Source of the DNA: Streptomyces olindensis
GTDB taxonomy: Bacteria; Actinomycetota; Actinomycetes; Streptomycetales; Streptomycetaceae
Direction of reading: 5' to 3'
DNA: 64,000 nt
NCBI GenBank assembly: GCA_000696115.1
Contig: JJOH01000020.1
Span: 62,001 to 126,000 of the forward strand
In this document: positions 8,650-16,170 of the stretch, piece by piece
How positions within the stretch are numbered: position 1 is the first letter of the stretch
Layout: every line of letters starts with the position of its first letter
The notes under the pieces: generated by a model
The model's database searches: none
Told to the model about the DNA's origin: nothing
Seen by the model: only the letters and a program-made list of their open reading frames with translations
Position numbers and translations under genes: made by a program

Positions 8650-8841
8650 TCAGCGGACGCGGCAGCGATGGGTGCGCGCGGCCAGCTCGGCGGCGGCGCG
8701 GCTGTCGTAGTCGGTGGAGAAGCCGCACCGCGGAGCCGTGCAGGCAGCGGTGTGCTTCTCGCGGCCCCGGCCGTCGTAGTACGTGCCGACCTGGACGGGG
8801 CCGATACGGACGACGCGGCGGAAACGGCGGTTGGCGGACAT
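8650..8841 (-). CDS. Mobile element transfer protein (63 aa)
   Basis: This basic small protein (MSANRRFRRVVRIGPVQVGTYYDGRG) carries conserved cysteines and a His (CTAPRCGF...HRCRVR) that could form a zinc site. It matches the short conserved transfer protein in many Streptomyces AICE spread operons. Its ATG overlaps the preceding stop as TGATG. Confidence 0.65.
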   Translation of the reverse strand: MSANRRFRRVVRIGPVQVGTYYDGRGREKHTAACTAPRCGFSTDYDSRAAAELAARTHRCRVR

Positions 8842-9032
8842 CAGGGCATCTCCTTGTCGGACAGGCCGGTGAAGTCGGTGACGTGGTCGGCCAGCCAGCG
8901 CAAGATCTCGTCGCCCTCGTAGCTGTCGGCGGCGAGGATCACCGGCTCGGCGATCAGCACGGCTTCGGTCAGGCGGTTCTGTCGGGTCAGCTCGGCGGCG
9001 CGCTTCAGCGCGCGGAGCGTGGACGGGCGCAA
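8841..9032 (-). CDS. Small AICE operon protein (63 aa)
   Basis: A TTG start (SD GGAGG ten bases before) gives 63 residues, mostly alpha-helical and charged (MRPSTLRALKRAAELTRQNRL...DEILRWLADHVTDF). No domain is recognisable. Stop/start overlap with the transfer-protein gene shows it belongs to the transfer/spread operon. Confidence 0.55.
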   Translation of the reverse strand: MRPSTLRALKRAAELTRQNRLTEAVLIAEPVILAADSYEGDEILRWLADHVTDFTGLSDKEMP

Positions 9033-9050
9033 GGGGGAAAGTCCTCCGGG

Positions 9051-9707
9051 TCAGGTGAGTTGAGTGGTGATGGCTTCGGCGAGCGGCATCGGGACACCGA
9101 GCCGAGCGCGAAGGGTCGAGGTGTCGATGTCGGTTCCGGTCCGGGCGCGGTGTTCGTCGGCAACCTTGCGGGCGAGGGTGACGAGCGCGGGCGGTACCGA
9201 TGAGGGAGGCGGTGGAGCCGACTCCGGTGCAATGGCTGGCAGTTCGGACGCAACCGTGGGCGGCTCGACCTCTGCGGCGGTCGGTTCCGGCGCCTGTGCC
9301 GTCGAAGGGGGTTCCGGTGCCATCGCCGGGTCCGCGCTGGGATTCGTTGCTCCGTGGGCGAGCAGCGTGCCGCCGAGGAAGGCAACTGCGGGCCAGCCGG
9401 CGACGAGGATGCGGAGCCAGGCCGGTACGTTCTCCAGATCGAGCAGTCCGGCCGTTGCAACGTTGGCGCCGAGGGACGCCGTCAACGCGACGAGGAACCA
9501 GCACCATCCGGCCGTTTTCGCTTCACCGGAGCGCAGGCGTCGCCAGGCCGCCACCAACAGCAGGTCGACGGAGACCGGATAGGCCCACGCCTTCCAGCCG
9601 TCCTGTCCGGCGGCCAGCGCCAGGTCGTGCAGGTGAGCGAAGGACAGCGCGGCGGCGATCAACGCTTGGACGAGTACGGCGTCCACGCGGACGGACAAGG
9701 CGCGCAC
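9051..9707 (-). CDS. DUF2637-type membrane protein of the transfer operon
   Basis: The protein is 218 residues from the GTG at 9707, chosen because GGAAGGAG precedes it; an ATG at 9731 would add eight residues. The N-terminal 110 residues hold about four transmembrane helices with the DUF2637 pattern (FAHLHDLALAAGQDGWKAWAYPVSVDLLLVAAWRR). A Pro/Ala/Glu-rich linker and a C-terminal helical domain (ARLGVPMPLAEAI) resembling a small HTH follow. In Streptomyces elements this family is called SpdB; its role in spread is inferred from context. Confidence 0.75.
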   Translation of the reverse strand: MRALSVRVDAVLVQALIAAALSFAHLHDLALAAGQDGWKAWAYPVSVDLLLVAAWRRLRSGEAKTAGWCWFLVALTASLGANVATAGLLDLENVPAWLRILVAGWPAVAFLGGTLLAHGATNPSADPAMAPEPPSTAQAPEPTAAEVEPPTVASELPAIAPESAPPPPSSVPPALVTLARKVADEHRARTGTDIDTSTLRARLGVPMPLAEAITTQLT

Positions 9708-9786
9708 GGCCACTCCTTCCGATTCGGGCATGGGTGGGGTAGGGACTTGGCGCGGGACGGTCGCGCCGGCCGTGGGAGCGGGTTGG

Positions 9787-11160
9787 CTACTCGGTGATCG
9801 GCTGAGGAGTGGCCAGGGGGCCGGACTCCTTCACCGGCACGGGAGGGACGTAGGGCCGGAACGGCGCGAGCGCGGGAACGTCCGGGGCGAGGTGCGCCGT
9901 CTCGCGGCAGGTGGCCGCAGCGTCGGCGAGGGACAGGTGAGGGGTGCGGATGCGGGACCAGCCGCCGGAGGTGTCGCCGACGACGGCGAGGCCGGGCAAC
10001 TCGGCAGCGATGGCGCAGGAGGCCAGGACAGCCTCAGGGGCGATGTCACCGAGCGCCATCTTCGCGGACGCTTCGTCGTTCACTCGATGGCACACCCGCC
10101 CGGTGAGTTGAGCCCGGAGCATGGTCGCTCCCTTGCCCAGCTCGGCCCCGAAGCGCTGCCCGCAGACCTCCAGGTAGATGCCGGCCGCGCGGCCGAGCTG
10201 GGCGAGCCGGATGAGCTGGGTGACCATCTCGTCCCGCCGTTCCTCCTCCTTCCTTGTGGCGACGAGGAAGAGCTCTGCTACCTCGTCGATGAACAGCACG
10301 ATGGGAGCCGGGCGTTCGTCTTCCGGCAGGCCCCAGACGTCCGAGGTGATCAGCTCATCCGGAGTGCCGGGGGCGATGCCCTGCCGCGCTTTGATCAGGT
10401 CGTATCGGTCCTCCATTTCCTTGACGAGCACGGGCAGCAGCTCGGCCGCCTGCTCCGGATCGGTCGCCAGCGCCGAGAGCCGGGGAGCGAACGGCGCCAG
10501 CTCCACCCCGCGCTTGCAGTCGATCCCGACCAGGACCACCGGCTGAGCAGCCAACCCGGCAAGCAGGTTGCGCAGGAACATGGACTTGCCGGACAACGTG
10601 GCCCCGAGCACGAGTTCGTGAGGTACAGCCCGGTAGTCCCTTACAAAGGCGGTCGCGTCCTCCCGCAGAGCCACCGGCACGCGGAGCGGACCAGCTTCGG
10701 CCCGACGCGGCATCCGCACCTTCCGCAGGACGTCGAAGCCGACGAGCCGCAGTTCCACGACACCGGGCTTGACGTCCCGCACGTACACGGCGTGAACGCC
10801 CCACGCGTGCCGCAGTCGTTCGGCCGAGGCCGCCACGTCCGCCGGTTCCTGCCCCGGAGCCAGCCGCAGCCGGAGCCGCAGACCGGTCGAGGTGGGCCGG
10901 ATCATGCCCCGACGAGGAGGCACCGGCCGGACCTCACGGCGAGTCGTGGCCTTGACAGCCAGGGCCCGCCACCGGGGCGGCTCGACCGTCAGGCCGCACG
11001 CGTCCATGGTGGAGGTGTACGAGGCCAGCAGCCGGGCCACTGAGACGGGCAGCCCGACCGTGGACCAGTACGCCGCCGGATGGGCATGCCGGGCGTAGGC
11101 CGCGCCGCCTATCGCAGCGAGCGACCCGCCCAGCTCGGCCCACGTCACCAGGTCGGTCAC
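9787..11160 (-). CDS. FtsK/SpoIIIE-type DNA translocase (TraB/TraSA-like)
   Basis: The protein is 457 residues from the GTG at 11160. The FtsK ATPase shows Walker A in LVLGATLSGKSMFLRNLL (about residues 205-222), Walker B in APIVLFIDEVAELF, and a downstream AGIYLEVCGQRFGAELGKGATMLRAQL sensor region. TraB alone drives conjugal transfer of double-stranded DNA between mycelia. It starts just after the SCO3933-like gene (7 bases). Upstream boxes at 11551-11610 probably control the operon. Confidence 0.9.
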   Translation of the reverse strand: MTDLVTWAELGGSLAAIGGAAYARHAHPAAYWSTVGLPVSVARLLASYTSTMDACGLTVEPPRWRALAVKATTRREVRPVPPRRGMIRPTSTGLRLRLRLAPGQEPADVAASAERLRHAWGVHAVYVRDVKPGVVELRLVGFDVLRKVRMPRRAEAGPLRVPVALREDATAFVRDYRAVPHELVLGATLSGKSMFLRNLLAGLAAQPVVLVGIDCKRGVELAPFAPRLSALATDPEQAAELLPVLVKEMEDRYDLIKARQGIAPGTPDELITSDVWGLPEDERPAPIVLFIDEVAELFLVATRKEEERRDEMVTQLIRLAQLGRAAGIYLEVCGQRFGAELGKGATMLRAQLTGRVCHRVNDEASAKMALGDIAPEAVLASCAIAAELPGLAVVGDTSGGWSRIRTPHLSLADAAATCRETAHLAPDVPALAPFRPYVPPVPVKESGPLATPQPITE

Positions 11161-11165
11161 GACGA

Positions 11166-11516
11166 TCAGCCCGCCTGCTCCATCGGGAAAGCGCCGGGAG
11201 CAACGGCGGTCGCGCGGTAGGCGATGCCGTGCCGCTGCTGCCCGTTGAAGACGCTCTCCCACGGCCGGGCGATGAGCCCCGGCAGCGAGACCGGCGCCCC
11301 GACGGTCAAGCCGTCCGTCACACCGCTCTCGGGGACGGTGACCTGGATCAGCGACGACTCACCCTCGTCGATGTAGACGACGCCGACCGTCATCAGCGCC
11401 TCACCGCTCACGGCGTCCTTGGCAATCTCACCGGTCTGCCGGTCACGCACCTTCGGCGCCGGCGCTTCGGTGAGCAGGATCGTGGCGGCCGAGGCGTCAA
11501 TACGAATCACACGCAC
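11166..11516 (-). CDS. SCO3933-like AICE regulatory/accessory protein (116 aa)
   Basis: A GTG start with AGGAGG upstream gives 116 residues, MRVIRIDASAATILLTEAPAPKVRDRQTGEIAKDA, the conserved opening of small beta-rich proteins preceding traB in Streptomyces elements. It is the first gene of the transfer-replication-integration transcript. Its biochemical role is unknown; regulation has been proposed for the family. Confidence 0.7.
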   Translation of the reverse strand: MRVIRIDASAATILLTEAPAPKVRDRQTGEIAKDAVSGEALMTVGVVYIDEGESSLIQVTVPESGVTDGLTVGAPVSLPGLIARPWESVFNGQQRHGIAYRATAVAPGAFPMEQAG

Positions 11517-11550
11517 AGATTTCTCCTCCTGAGTCGATCAACCCGCCAAC

Positions 11551-11610
11551 CTGACAAGTTGACTTAGCAAGTTCGAAGCTACGGATGCCAGGTTGACTTG
11601 TCAAGTGACT
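11551..11610. promoter_or_regulatory. Operator-like boxes upstream of the transfer operon
   Basis: Two boxes carry the same core in opposite strands or near-palindromic form: CTGACAAGTTGACTTAG at 11551 and GGTTGACTTGTCAAGT at 11591. The shared core (A)CAAGTCAAC/GTTGACTTG recurs at 12873-12895 upstream of the GntR gene. This fits KorSA-type autoregulation and repression of transfer genes. Confidence 0.55.
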
Positions 11611-11655
11611 AACGCGGGCGCAGCATGTAGTCAGAGCACGCAGGAGGGGCGCGTC

Positions 11656-12075
11656 ATGAACAGGAAGCACCGCGCTCAACAGCAGCCATCCTGGGGTCCA
11701 CACACTCCTCAGGAGCCGACACCGTCGTCGAGCACCTGGCAAGGACCACAACAAGGGCCACCGCCAGGTCACCCACGAGACCAGAAGGGCACGGCACCCC
11801 CGCCGAGGAAGCGGCACCGCGTCTTCTTCTGGGTCTTCCTGGCAGTCCAGATTCTCTTTCTGATCTTTGTGATAGTCGGCGCCTCAACCGGTAGCGGCAC
11901 CCCCGAAGAGTGCCGTGGCCTGACAGGCGAGGAGCTGGAGGTGTGCGAAGCCGCGGGTGATGTCGGAACCACGATCGGAGTAGGGCTCATCATCGGCCTG
12001 TGGGTAGCCGTCGACTTCATCTTGGCACTCACGTATGTGATCTACCGGCTGGCGAGCCGAGGGCCACGCTCCTGA
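11656..12075 (+). CDS. Two-helix membrane protein of the AICE (139 aa)
   Basis: ATG at 11656 with AGGAGGGG upstream. Residues 1-50 are Pro/Gln-rich and cytoplasmic. Two hydrophobic helices follow (VFFWVFLAVQILFLIFVIVGA and VGLIIGLWVAVDFILALTYVIY), separated by an acidic loop with paired Cys (EECRGLTGEELEVCEA). The gene is divergent from the transfer operon and shares the operator-box region 11551-11610. No known function. Confidence 0.65.
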   Translation: MNRKHRAQQQPSWGPHTPQEPTPSSSTWQGPQQGPPPGHPRDQKGTAPPPRKRHRVFFWVFLAVQILFLIFVIVGASTGSGTPEECRGLTGEELEVCEAAGDVGTTIGVGLIIGLWVAVDFILALTYVIYRLASRGPRS

Positions 12076-12081
12076 TAATGC

Positions 12082-12112
12082 AGGGCCACGTCAGCCACGC
12101 CGGCGTGGCCCT
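12082..12112. terminator. Hairpin terminator between convergent genes
   Basis: AGGGCCACG (12082-12090) pairs with CGTGGCCCT (12104-12112). It lies 7 bases after the membrane-protein stop and 12 bases beyond the GntR stop, so it can end both transcripts. Confidence 0.6.
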
Positions 12113-12123
12113 ACCGGGCCCTG

Positions 12124-12852
12124 TCAGGTGAGTCTGTAGGTGTCTTCCAGTTCCTGGCGGTCGGCAGGAAGCAGCACGTCAGAGACTTGCAGAGCCTGTC
12201 CGGAAGCGTCGCATGCGATGACCAGGACGCTGATGACCGGAACCCCCTCAGGAAGATCCAGAAGCTCCGCCTCGTCACGCTCGGACAGACGGGCCGAGAC
12301 CCGTTCCGTCACGTGGTCGAAGCGGACCTTCTTGCGCGCCTCCAGGTGTACGCGGGTGCCGCCCGGCAGCGGTTCGGCACTCTCCAGCTCAGTGCCCTCG
12401 ACCAGGCCGGCGGGGAAGTACGACGACACCAGCTCAATCGGTTCGCCGTCCTCTTCGACCAGGAATCGGCGCATGAGGACCTTGGCCCGCTTGGGCAATC
12501 CGAGTGCGGAGGCGACTCGCACAGGAACAGGGACGTAGCCGACCTCGACCAGGCGCCCTGCCGCATGTGACTCGTCGCGGGCGAGCGCTTCGCTCCCCCG
12601 GCGGTCCTTCTGCTCGACGACAGCCGGGCGACCTCGCACGATCGTGCCGTACCCCTGCCGGGACTCCACCCAGCCGTCACGCTTCAGCAGTTCCAGCGCC
12701 CGGACCACGGTCGGCCGGGACATCCCGAAGGCTTGCACCAGTTGGTTTTCGCTGGGCACCCGCGTGCCGGGCGGATACGTGCCATCCTCAATGCGGCGCT
12801 GGATCGTCTGCGCAAGGCGCACGTACTTCGGTGGCTCCACTTCATACGCCAT
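12124..12852 (-). CDS. GntR/HutC-family repressor (KorSA-like)
   Basis: This 242-residue protein has an N-terminal GntR winged helix (LAQTIQRRIEDGTYPPGTRVPSENQLVQAFGMSRPTVVRALELLKRDGWVESRQGYGTIV) and a C-terminal UTRA ligand domain (about residues 95-235). In pSAM2 the equivalent KorSA represses transfer and its own gene. A 23-bp box with the CAAGTCAAC core lies 21 bases upstream of its start and two similar boxes lie at the transfer promoter. This supports the same role. Confidence 0.85.
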   Translation of the reverse strand: MAYEVEPPKYVRLAQTIQRRIEDGTYPPGTRVPSENQLVQAFGMSRPTVVRALELLKRDGWVESRQGYGTIVRGRPAVVEQKDRRGSEALARDESHAAGRLVEVGYVPVPVRVASALGLPKRAKVLMRRFLVEEDGEPIELVSSYFPAGLVEGTELESAEPLPGGTRVHLEARKKVRFDHVTERVSARLSERDEAELLDLPEGVPVISVLVIACDASGQALQVSDVLLPADRQELEDTYRLT

Positions 12853-12872
12853 GAACGCCGCCCGTCGGGATT

Positions 12873-12895
12873 GGCCAAGTCAACTGGTCAACCAG
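12873..12895. promoter_or_regulatory. Putative autoregulatory operator of the KorSA-like gene
   Basis: The sequence GGCCAAGTCAACTGGTCAAC contains the core CAAGTCAAC found in both boxes at the transfer operon promoter, and an internal GGTCAACC repeat. Located just upstream of the GntR start codon. Confidence 0.5.
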
Positions 12896-12938
12896 ACTAG
12901 CGAATCTTCGATTATCGAAGTAGAAGCGGAGCGAACCT

Positions 12939-13379
12939 TTACCTTCCGGGCCAGGCATCGGCCACCACGAAGGAGACGACCGTTCCGCCGAAGCGGCTCG
13001 GTGCGGCGTGCCAAGACTCGGCCAACGAATCGACCAGGAGCAGCCCCCGCCCGTGGGCGTCATTGGCGTCGGGGCGCCTCAGTCGCACGTTCGCCGGAAA
13101 TCCTGGGTTGTGCACGTCGACCCGAAGCGAAGTGCCCTCACGGAACCACTCGACCCGGACGAGCCAGGGCTCGTCCGACTGACCGTAGATAATGGCGTTG
13201 GTCACCAGCTCCGAGATCATGAGCGCGCAGTCGTCGATGGAGCAGGCCGGACTGTACGGGGCGATGAACTTCCGAAACCAGCGCCGAGCCCGCGGCACAG
13301 ACTCAGCGACCGGGTGCAAGGTCATCGCACCGAGACGCGGTGAATCCTCAGACGGGTAGCGGTCGATCATGTAGGCCAT
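12939..13379 (-). CDS. HATPase domain protein (anti-sigma/RsbW-like)
   Basis: The protein has 146 residues. The GHKL ATP-binding fold is marked by an N-box ISELVTNAIIYG (about residues 56-67) and a G-box GRGLLLVDSLAESW near residue 110. Single-domain GHKL kinases are common in Streptomyces as anti-sigma-factor-like regulators, but no partner sigma or DUF397 gene is nearby. It follows the 57-residue zinc-ribbon gene by six bases, so the two are co-transcribed, probably under the AGTGGC boxes at 13580-13619. Confidence 0.8.
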   Translation of the reverse strand: MAYMIDRYPSEDSPRLGAMTLHPVAESVPRARRWFRKFIAPYSPACSIDDCALMISELVTNAIIYGQSDEPWLVRVEWFREGTSLRVDVHNPGFPANVRLRRPDANDAHGRGLLLVDSLAESWHAAPSRFGGTVVSFVVADAWPGR

Positions 13380-13385
13380 GGGTGC

Positions 13386-13559
13386 TCACTTCCTGCCGCT
13401 ACCGTCGCAGTCGAGGCAGCGCCGCTTCGATGTGGCAGGGGTGCGGTCGGCGGCGGTGGCAAGCGCCAGGGTCGTTCGCGAGGCGACACGCTTCCAACCG
13501 CGCCCCCGGCAACCCCGGCAAGTTAAGTGCGTGCCCTGATCCGGCCGCCGACTCGTCAC
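13386..13559 (-). CDS. Small double-CxxC zinc-ribbon protein (57 aa)
   Basis: GTG at 13559 preceded by AAGGAGG at ideal spacing. The 57-residue product has two knuckles, CRGCRGRGW near residues 14-22 and CLDCDGSGRK at the C-terminus, resembling the DnaJ CxxCxGxG zinc repeats. A second frame over the same DNA is open but gives an unconvincing product. The stop is six bases before the HATPase start. Function unknown; the zinc-binding interpretation rests on the cysteine spacing. Confidence 0.65.
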   Translation of the reverse strand: MTSRRPDQGTHLTCRGCRGRGWKRVASRTTLALATAADRTPATSKRRCLDCDGSGRK

Positions 13560-13579
13560 ACCGCGCCTCCTTCCAGTGA

Positions 13580-13619
13580 AGTGGCCTTAGCCACTTTCTG
13601 GATAGTGGCATTAGCCACT
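13580..13619. promoter_or_regulatory. Twin palindromic operators (AGTGGCnnTAGCCACT)
   Basis: Two 16-bp inverted repeats stand 24 bp apart start to start: AGTGGCCTTAGCCACT (13580-13595) and AGTGGCATTAGCCACT (13604-13619). The same half-sites AGTGGCTA and TAGCCACT recur at 14476-14498. They flank the second GntR gene and precede the zinc-ribbon/HATPase operon. Confidence 0.65.
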
Positions 13620-13654
13620 TGGTCGACGCAAGCGATTCGCTGCAACTGGCCCCC

Positions 13655-14395
13655 TCAGGTGAGCGGGTAACCCTGCTCGAACGCCCAGCGATGCGGCGGG
13701 TAGGTGGCCTCAGCGAACTCCAACGGCCGGTCCTGGAGGTCGAAGACGACGTGGTGCACGATCAGGACGGCGGAGCCTGCGGCCAGTTGCAGGTCCTCGG
13801 CCTCTTCCTCCGTGGCCGCACGCGCACACATGCGATCTTCCGCGTAACTCCCCTGCCGTCCGGTCATGTTCTCGACGTACAGCAGCGTCCCCTCTTGGAT
13901 CCGCTCCGGCTCCAGAAGCTTCGGCGCACGCTGACCGACATCCGGAGCGAACCACGAGGTGGACAACGTGATCGGCCCATCCTGATTGTTGGTCACACGC
14001 CGCCGATGCACCGCCCGCCGATCCCTGACCAAGCCCAGCGCCTCAGCCACGTGATCCGGCGCCTCCAGCCAACCGGCAGAGGTGATCACGGCGTACTCGC
14101 CAGGCGTGTAGATCTTCCCGGTCTGCCGAGCGCGCCCGTACAACTCACGAGCCCGCCGGTTGACTTCGAGACTCCGCACATACGTGCCCGATCCCTGGCG
14201 CTTCTCGACGAGCCCTTGATGGCTCAGCGCCTCCAAGGACCGTGCAGCCGTGGGCCGCGACACCTTCCAGTCCGCCGCCAACTGCCGCTCCGACGGCACC
14301 TCGTCGCCCGGTCGCAGGTCACCCCGAAGAATCTGATCACGGATGTAGTGCGCGATCTGGAGATACTTCGGCTGAGCCTCCTCGATCTGCGGCAT
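13655..14395 (-). CDS. Second GntR/HutC-family regulator
   Basis: This 246-residue protein has a GntR winged helix (KYLQIAHYIRDQILRGDLRPGDEVPSERQLAADWKVSRPTAARSLEALSHQGLVEKRQGSGTYV) plus a UTRA domain. It is clearly distinct from the KorSA-like repressor. Palindromic boxes with AGTGGCTA/TAGCCACT half-sites lie both at its own promoter (shared with the divergent DUF1152 gene) and beyond its 3' end at the zinc-ribbon operon. The simplest model is that this regulator controls those three units. Confidence 0.83.
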   Translation of the reverse strand: MPQIEEAQPKYLQIAHYIRDQILRGDLRPGDEVPSERQLAADWKVSRPTAARSLEALSHQGLVEKRQGSGTYVRSLEVNRRARELYGRARQTGKIYTPGEYAVITSAGWLEAPDHVAEALGLVRDRRAVHRRRVTNNQDGPITLSTSWFAPDVGQRAPKLLEPERIQEGTLLYVENMTGRQGSYAEDRMCARAATEEEAEDLQLAAGSAVLIVHHVVFDLQDRPLEFAEATYPPHRWAFEQGYPLT

Positions 14396-14475
14396 CAGTC
14401 CTCCTCACCCAAGGCGAGCCCCAGGCGAGTAGTCGGGAACCCCGCTACCAAGACTGAGGCCTGCTTCTCGATACA

Positions 14476-14498
14476 AGTGGCTATGGCCTCTAGCCACT
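14476..14498. promoter_or_regulatory. Operator-like inverted repeat in the GntR/DUF1152 divergent promoter
   Basis: AGTGGCTA (14476-14483) and TAGCCACT (14491-14498) are perfect inverted half-sites with a 7-bp spacer. They match the half-sites at 13580-13619, although the spacer is longer here. Confidence 0.55.
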
Positions 14499-14540
14499 AT
14501 AGGGTGAGTGGTCAACCCCCCACCCCGTAGGCTGAGACGC

Positions 14541-15638
14541 ATGACGCGGTTGATCGTCGCAGCAGGAGGAGGGGGCGACGCAGTCGCCGCCGCAATGATT
14601 CACGCCGCCCTCTACGGCGACGAGGACCAGGCGGTGATCCTCACGTACGCGTGGGACCGCCTCCTGATCGACCCGGTACCAGGCCCCCGAGGACCAGAAA
14701 ACTTCACCGGCCTCCAACCCCTCACTCCAGCGGTCTGGGCAGTGCCGGCCGAGGCCCGGCCGATCGCTCCGGCAGGCTCGACTCTCCCCCGGCTTGCAAC
14801 AGAGCTCCCGCACACGTTCGCGCTGATCGATCCGCGCCATGGAGTTGAGGGCGTTACCCGCCAACTCGAAGTGCTGGTGGACCACTTGTCACCAGAGTCG
14901 ATCGACCTCCTGGACGTGGGCGGCGACATCCTCGCCCGGGGAGATGAGCCGACGCTGAAAAGCCCCCTCGCCGACGCCGTCACCCTCGCAGCCTGCTGCC
15001 AGGTGAACGCGCCCATCCGCCTCCTGGTGACGGGCCCTGGTCTCGACGGCGAACTCCCTCTCGACGATCTGCGCAGCATGCTGGGCCAGCTCATCCACAC
15101 CTTCACCGCGAAGGACGTCGAGCCGATCAGCTCGGTCCTGGAGTGGCACCCCTCCGAGGCAACCGGGATGCTCGCAGCGACAGCCCGAGGCGTACGCGGG
15201 ACCTGCGAGATGCGAGACGCCGGCCTCCCGGTCCCCCTCACCGATGAAGGACCGACGGTCCACGAGGTCGACTTGGACGAGGCATTGACTCGCAACCAGT
15301 TGGCCCGCGCCATCCTGACGACCGCCACCCTGGACGAGGTCGAGGCACACAGCCGCGAAATCTGCGGCTACTCGGAGATCGACTACGAGCGCAACAAGGC
15401 CGCATGGCTCAAGGACCAGCCACCGGTACAGCTCGACCGTGAGGCCGTACTGTCTCAGCTCGACCAGTTCGAAGCAGAAGCCCACAGCCGCGGAGTTACC
15501 CACACGACGTTCCGCCGCATCACCGAGGCCCTGAACCTCAACGGCTCCTTGCGCGAGGACCTGCGCCAGCTGCTCATCAACAACCGTCCGAAGCAGTACG
15601 ACGCTCCCTTGTGGCGCATCACAGCCGCTACTGAGTAA
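14541..15638 (+). CDS. DUF1152 family protein
   Basis: The protein has 365 residues. The opening MTRLIVAAGGGGDAVAAAMIHAAL is a glycine-rich nucleotide-binding-like motif typical of DUF1152. Other conserved stretches are DLLDVGGDILARGDEPTLKSPLADAVTLAA and the C-terminal LNLNGSLREDLRQLL. The family is cytoplasmic, found in actinobacteria and archaea, with no established reaction. It is transcribed divergently from the second GntR regulator, whose operator lies between the two genes. Confidence 0.75.
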   Translation: MTRLIVAAGGGGDAVAAAMIHAALYGDEDQAVILTYAWDRLLIDPVPGPRGPENFTGLQPLTPAVWAVPAEARPIAPAGSTLPRLATELPHTFALIDPRHGVEGVTRQLEVLVDHLSPESIDLLDVGGDILARGDEPTLKSPLADAVTLAACCQVNAPIRLLVTGPGLDGELPLDDLRSMLGQLIHTFTAKDVEPISSVLEWHPSEATGMLAATARGVRGTCEMRDAGLPVPLTDEGPTVHEVDLDEALTRNQLARAILTTATLDEVEAHSREICGYSEIDYERNKAAWLKDQPPVQLDREAVLSQLDQFEAEAHSRGVTHTTFRRITEALNLNGSLREDLRQLLINNRPKQYDAPLWRITAATE

Positions 15639-15825
15639 CGACCTTCTTCACGGGTTTCAAGGGCGGCTCGCTCCGCTCACCGCGCGCGGCCCGGCCCCCG
15701 GCCGGGCCTGCGCTCCTGTCTCCGCCCCGCTCCAGCCCGGCCGGCGCCCGTGCCGCGCGCAAGCAACCGGCCGCCTGACCTCAGAGAAGGGGTACGTCGT
15801 GGCTGGGGCGGTCGGCTCCACGGCT

Positions 15826-15973
15826 TTACGGAGCCACTTTGGCGCGAGCCTCGAAGATCATGGCCCCAACATCGTGCTTTACCGGGCAGGTCCACAGACT
15901 GCCCGACGCGCCGAAAGCTTACGGGGCCATGATCACTCGCGCCAAAGCAGCGCCACCCCAAAGCCGCTCCGTA
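15826..15973. other. Long multi-stem hairpin (148 nt), candidate structured RNA
   Basis: Four nested stems are visible: TTACGGAGC/GCTCCGTAA (15826-15834 with 15965-15973), CTTTGGCGCGAG/CTCGCGCCAAAG (15837-15848 with 15936-15947), GATCATGGCCCC/GGGGCCATGATC (15856-15867 with 15923-15934), and CGGGCAG/CTGCCCG at the tip. A large two-sided internal loop lies below the tip. Two perfect 12-bp stems are far beyond chance. The element lies between the DUF1152 gene and the IS110 transposase. It could be part of the IS end, its insertion target, or an independent RNA. Confidence 0.6.
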
Positions 15974-15974
15974 A

Positions 15975-16170
15975 GGTGTTTGGCGGTCCGGAAGAGTGGG
16001 GTGTGGCTCTAAAGTCGCTTGCCCCCGGTGGCTCCGGTGGAGTGGCCGCCCCGCTCTTCGGGACGCCCGGGCCGCTGATTGAGATGTGCGAATCGGTCGC
16101 TGTTTACGGAGCTGACGGCGGGGTGTCCTCGGACCGGAACGACACACTGCCCGAGGCCGAGGAGACACAC
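15975..16170 (+). ncRNA. Candidate IS110 bridge-RNA region (5' noncoding leader)
   Basis: IS110-group elements encode a bridge RNA in the noncoding DNA between the left end and the recombinase gene. This 196-nt leader has no gene and contains a stem GAAGAGTGGGG (15991-16001) pairing with CCCCGCTCTTC (16050-16060, one wobble), enclosing GC-rich loops. The call rests on position and this stem only; exact ends and guide loops were not resolved, and the 148-nt hairpin just upstream may belong to the same RNA. Confidence 0.3.
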
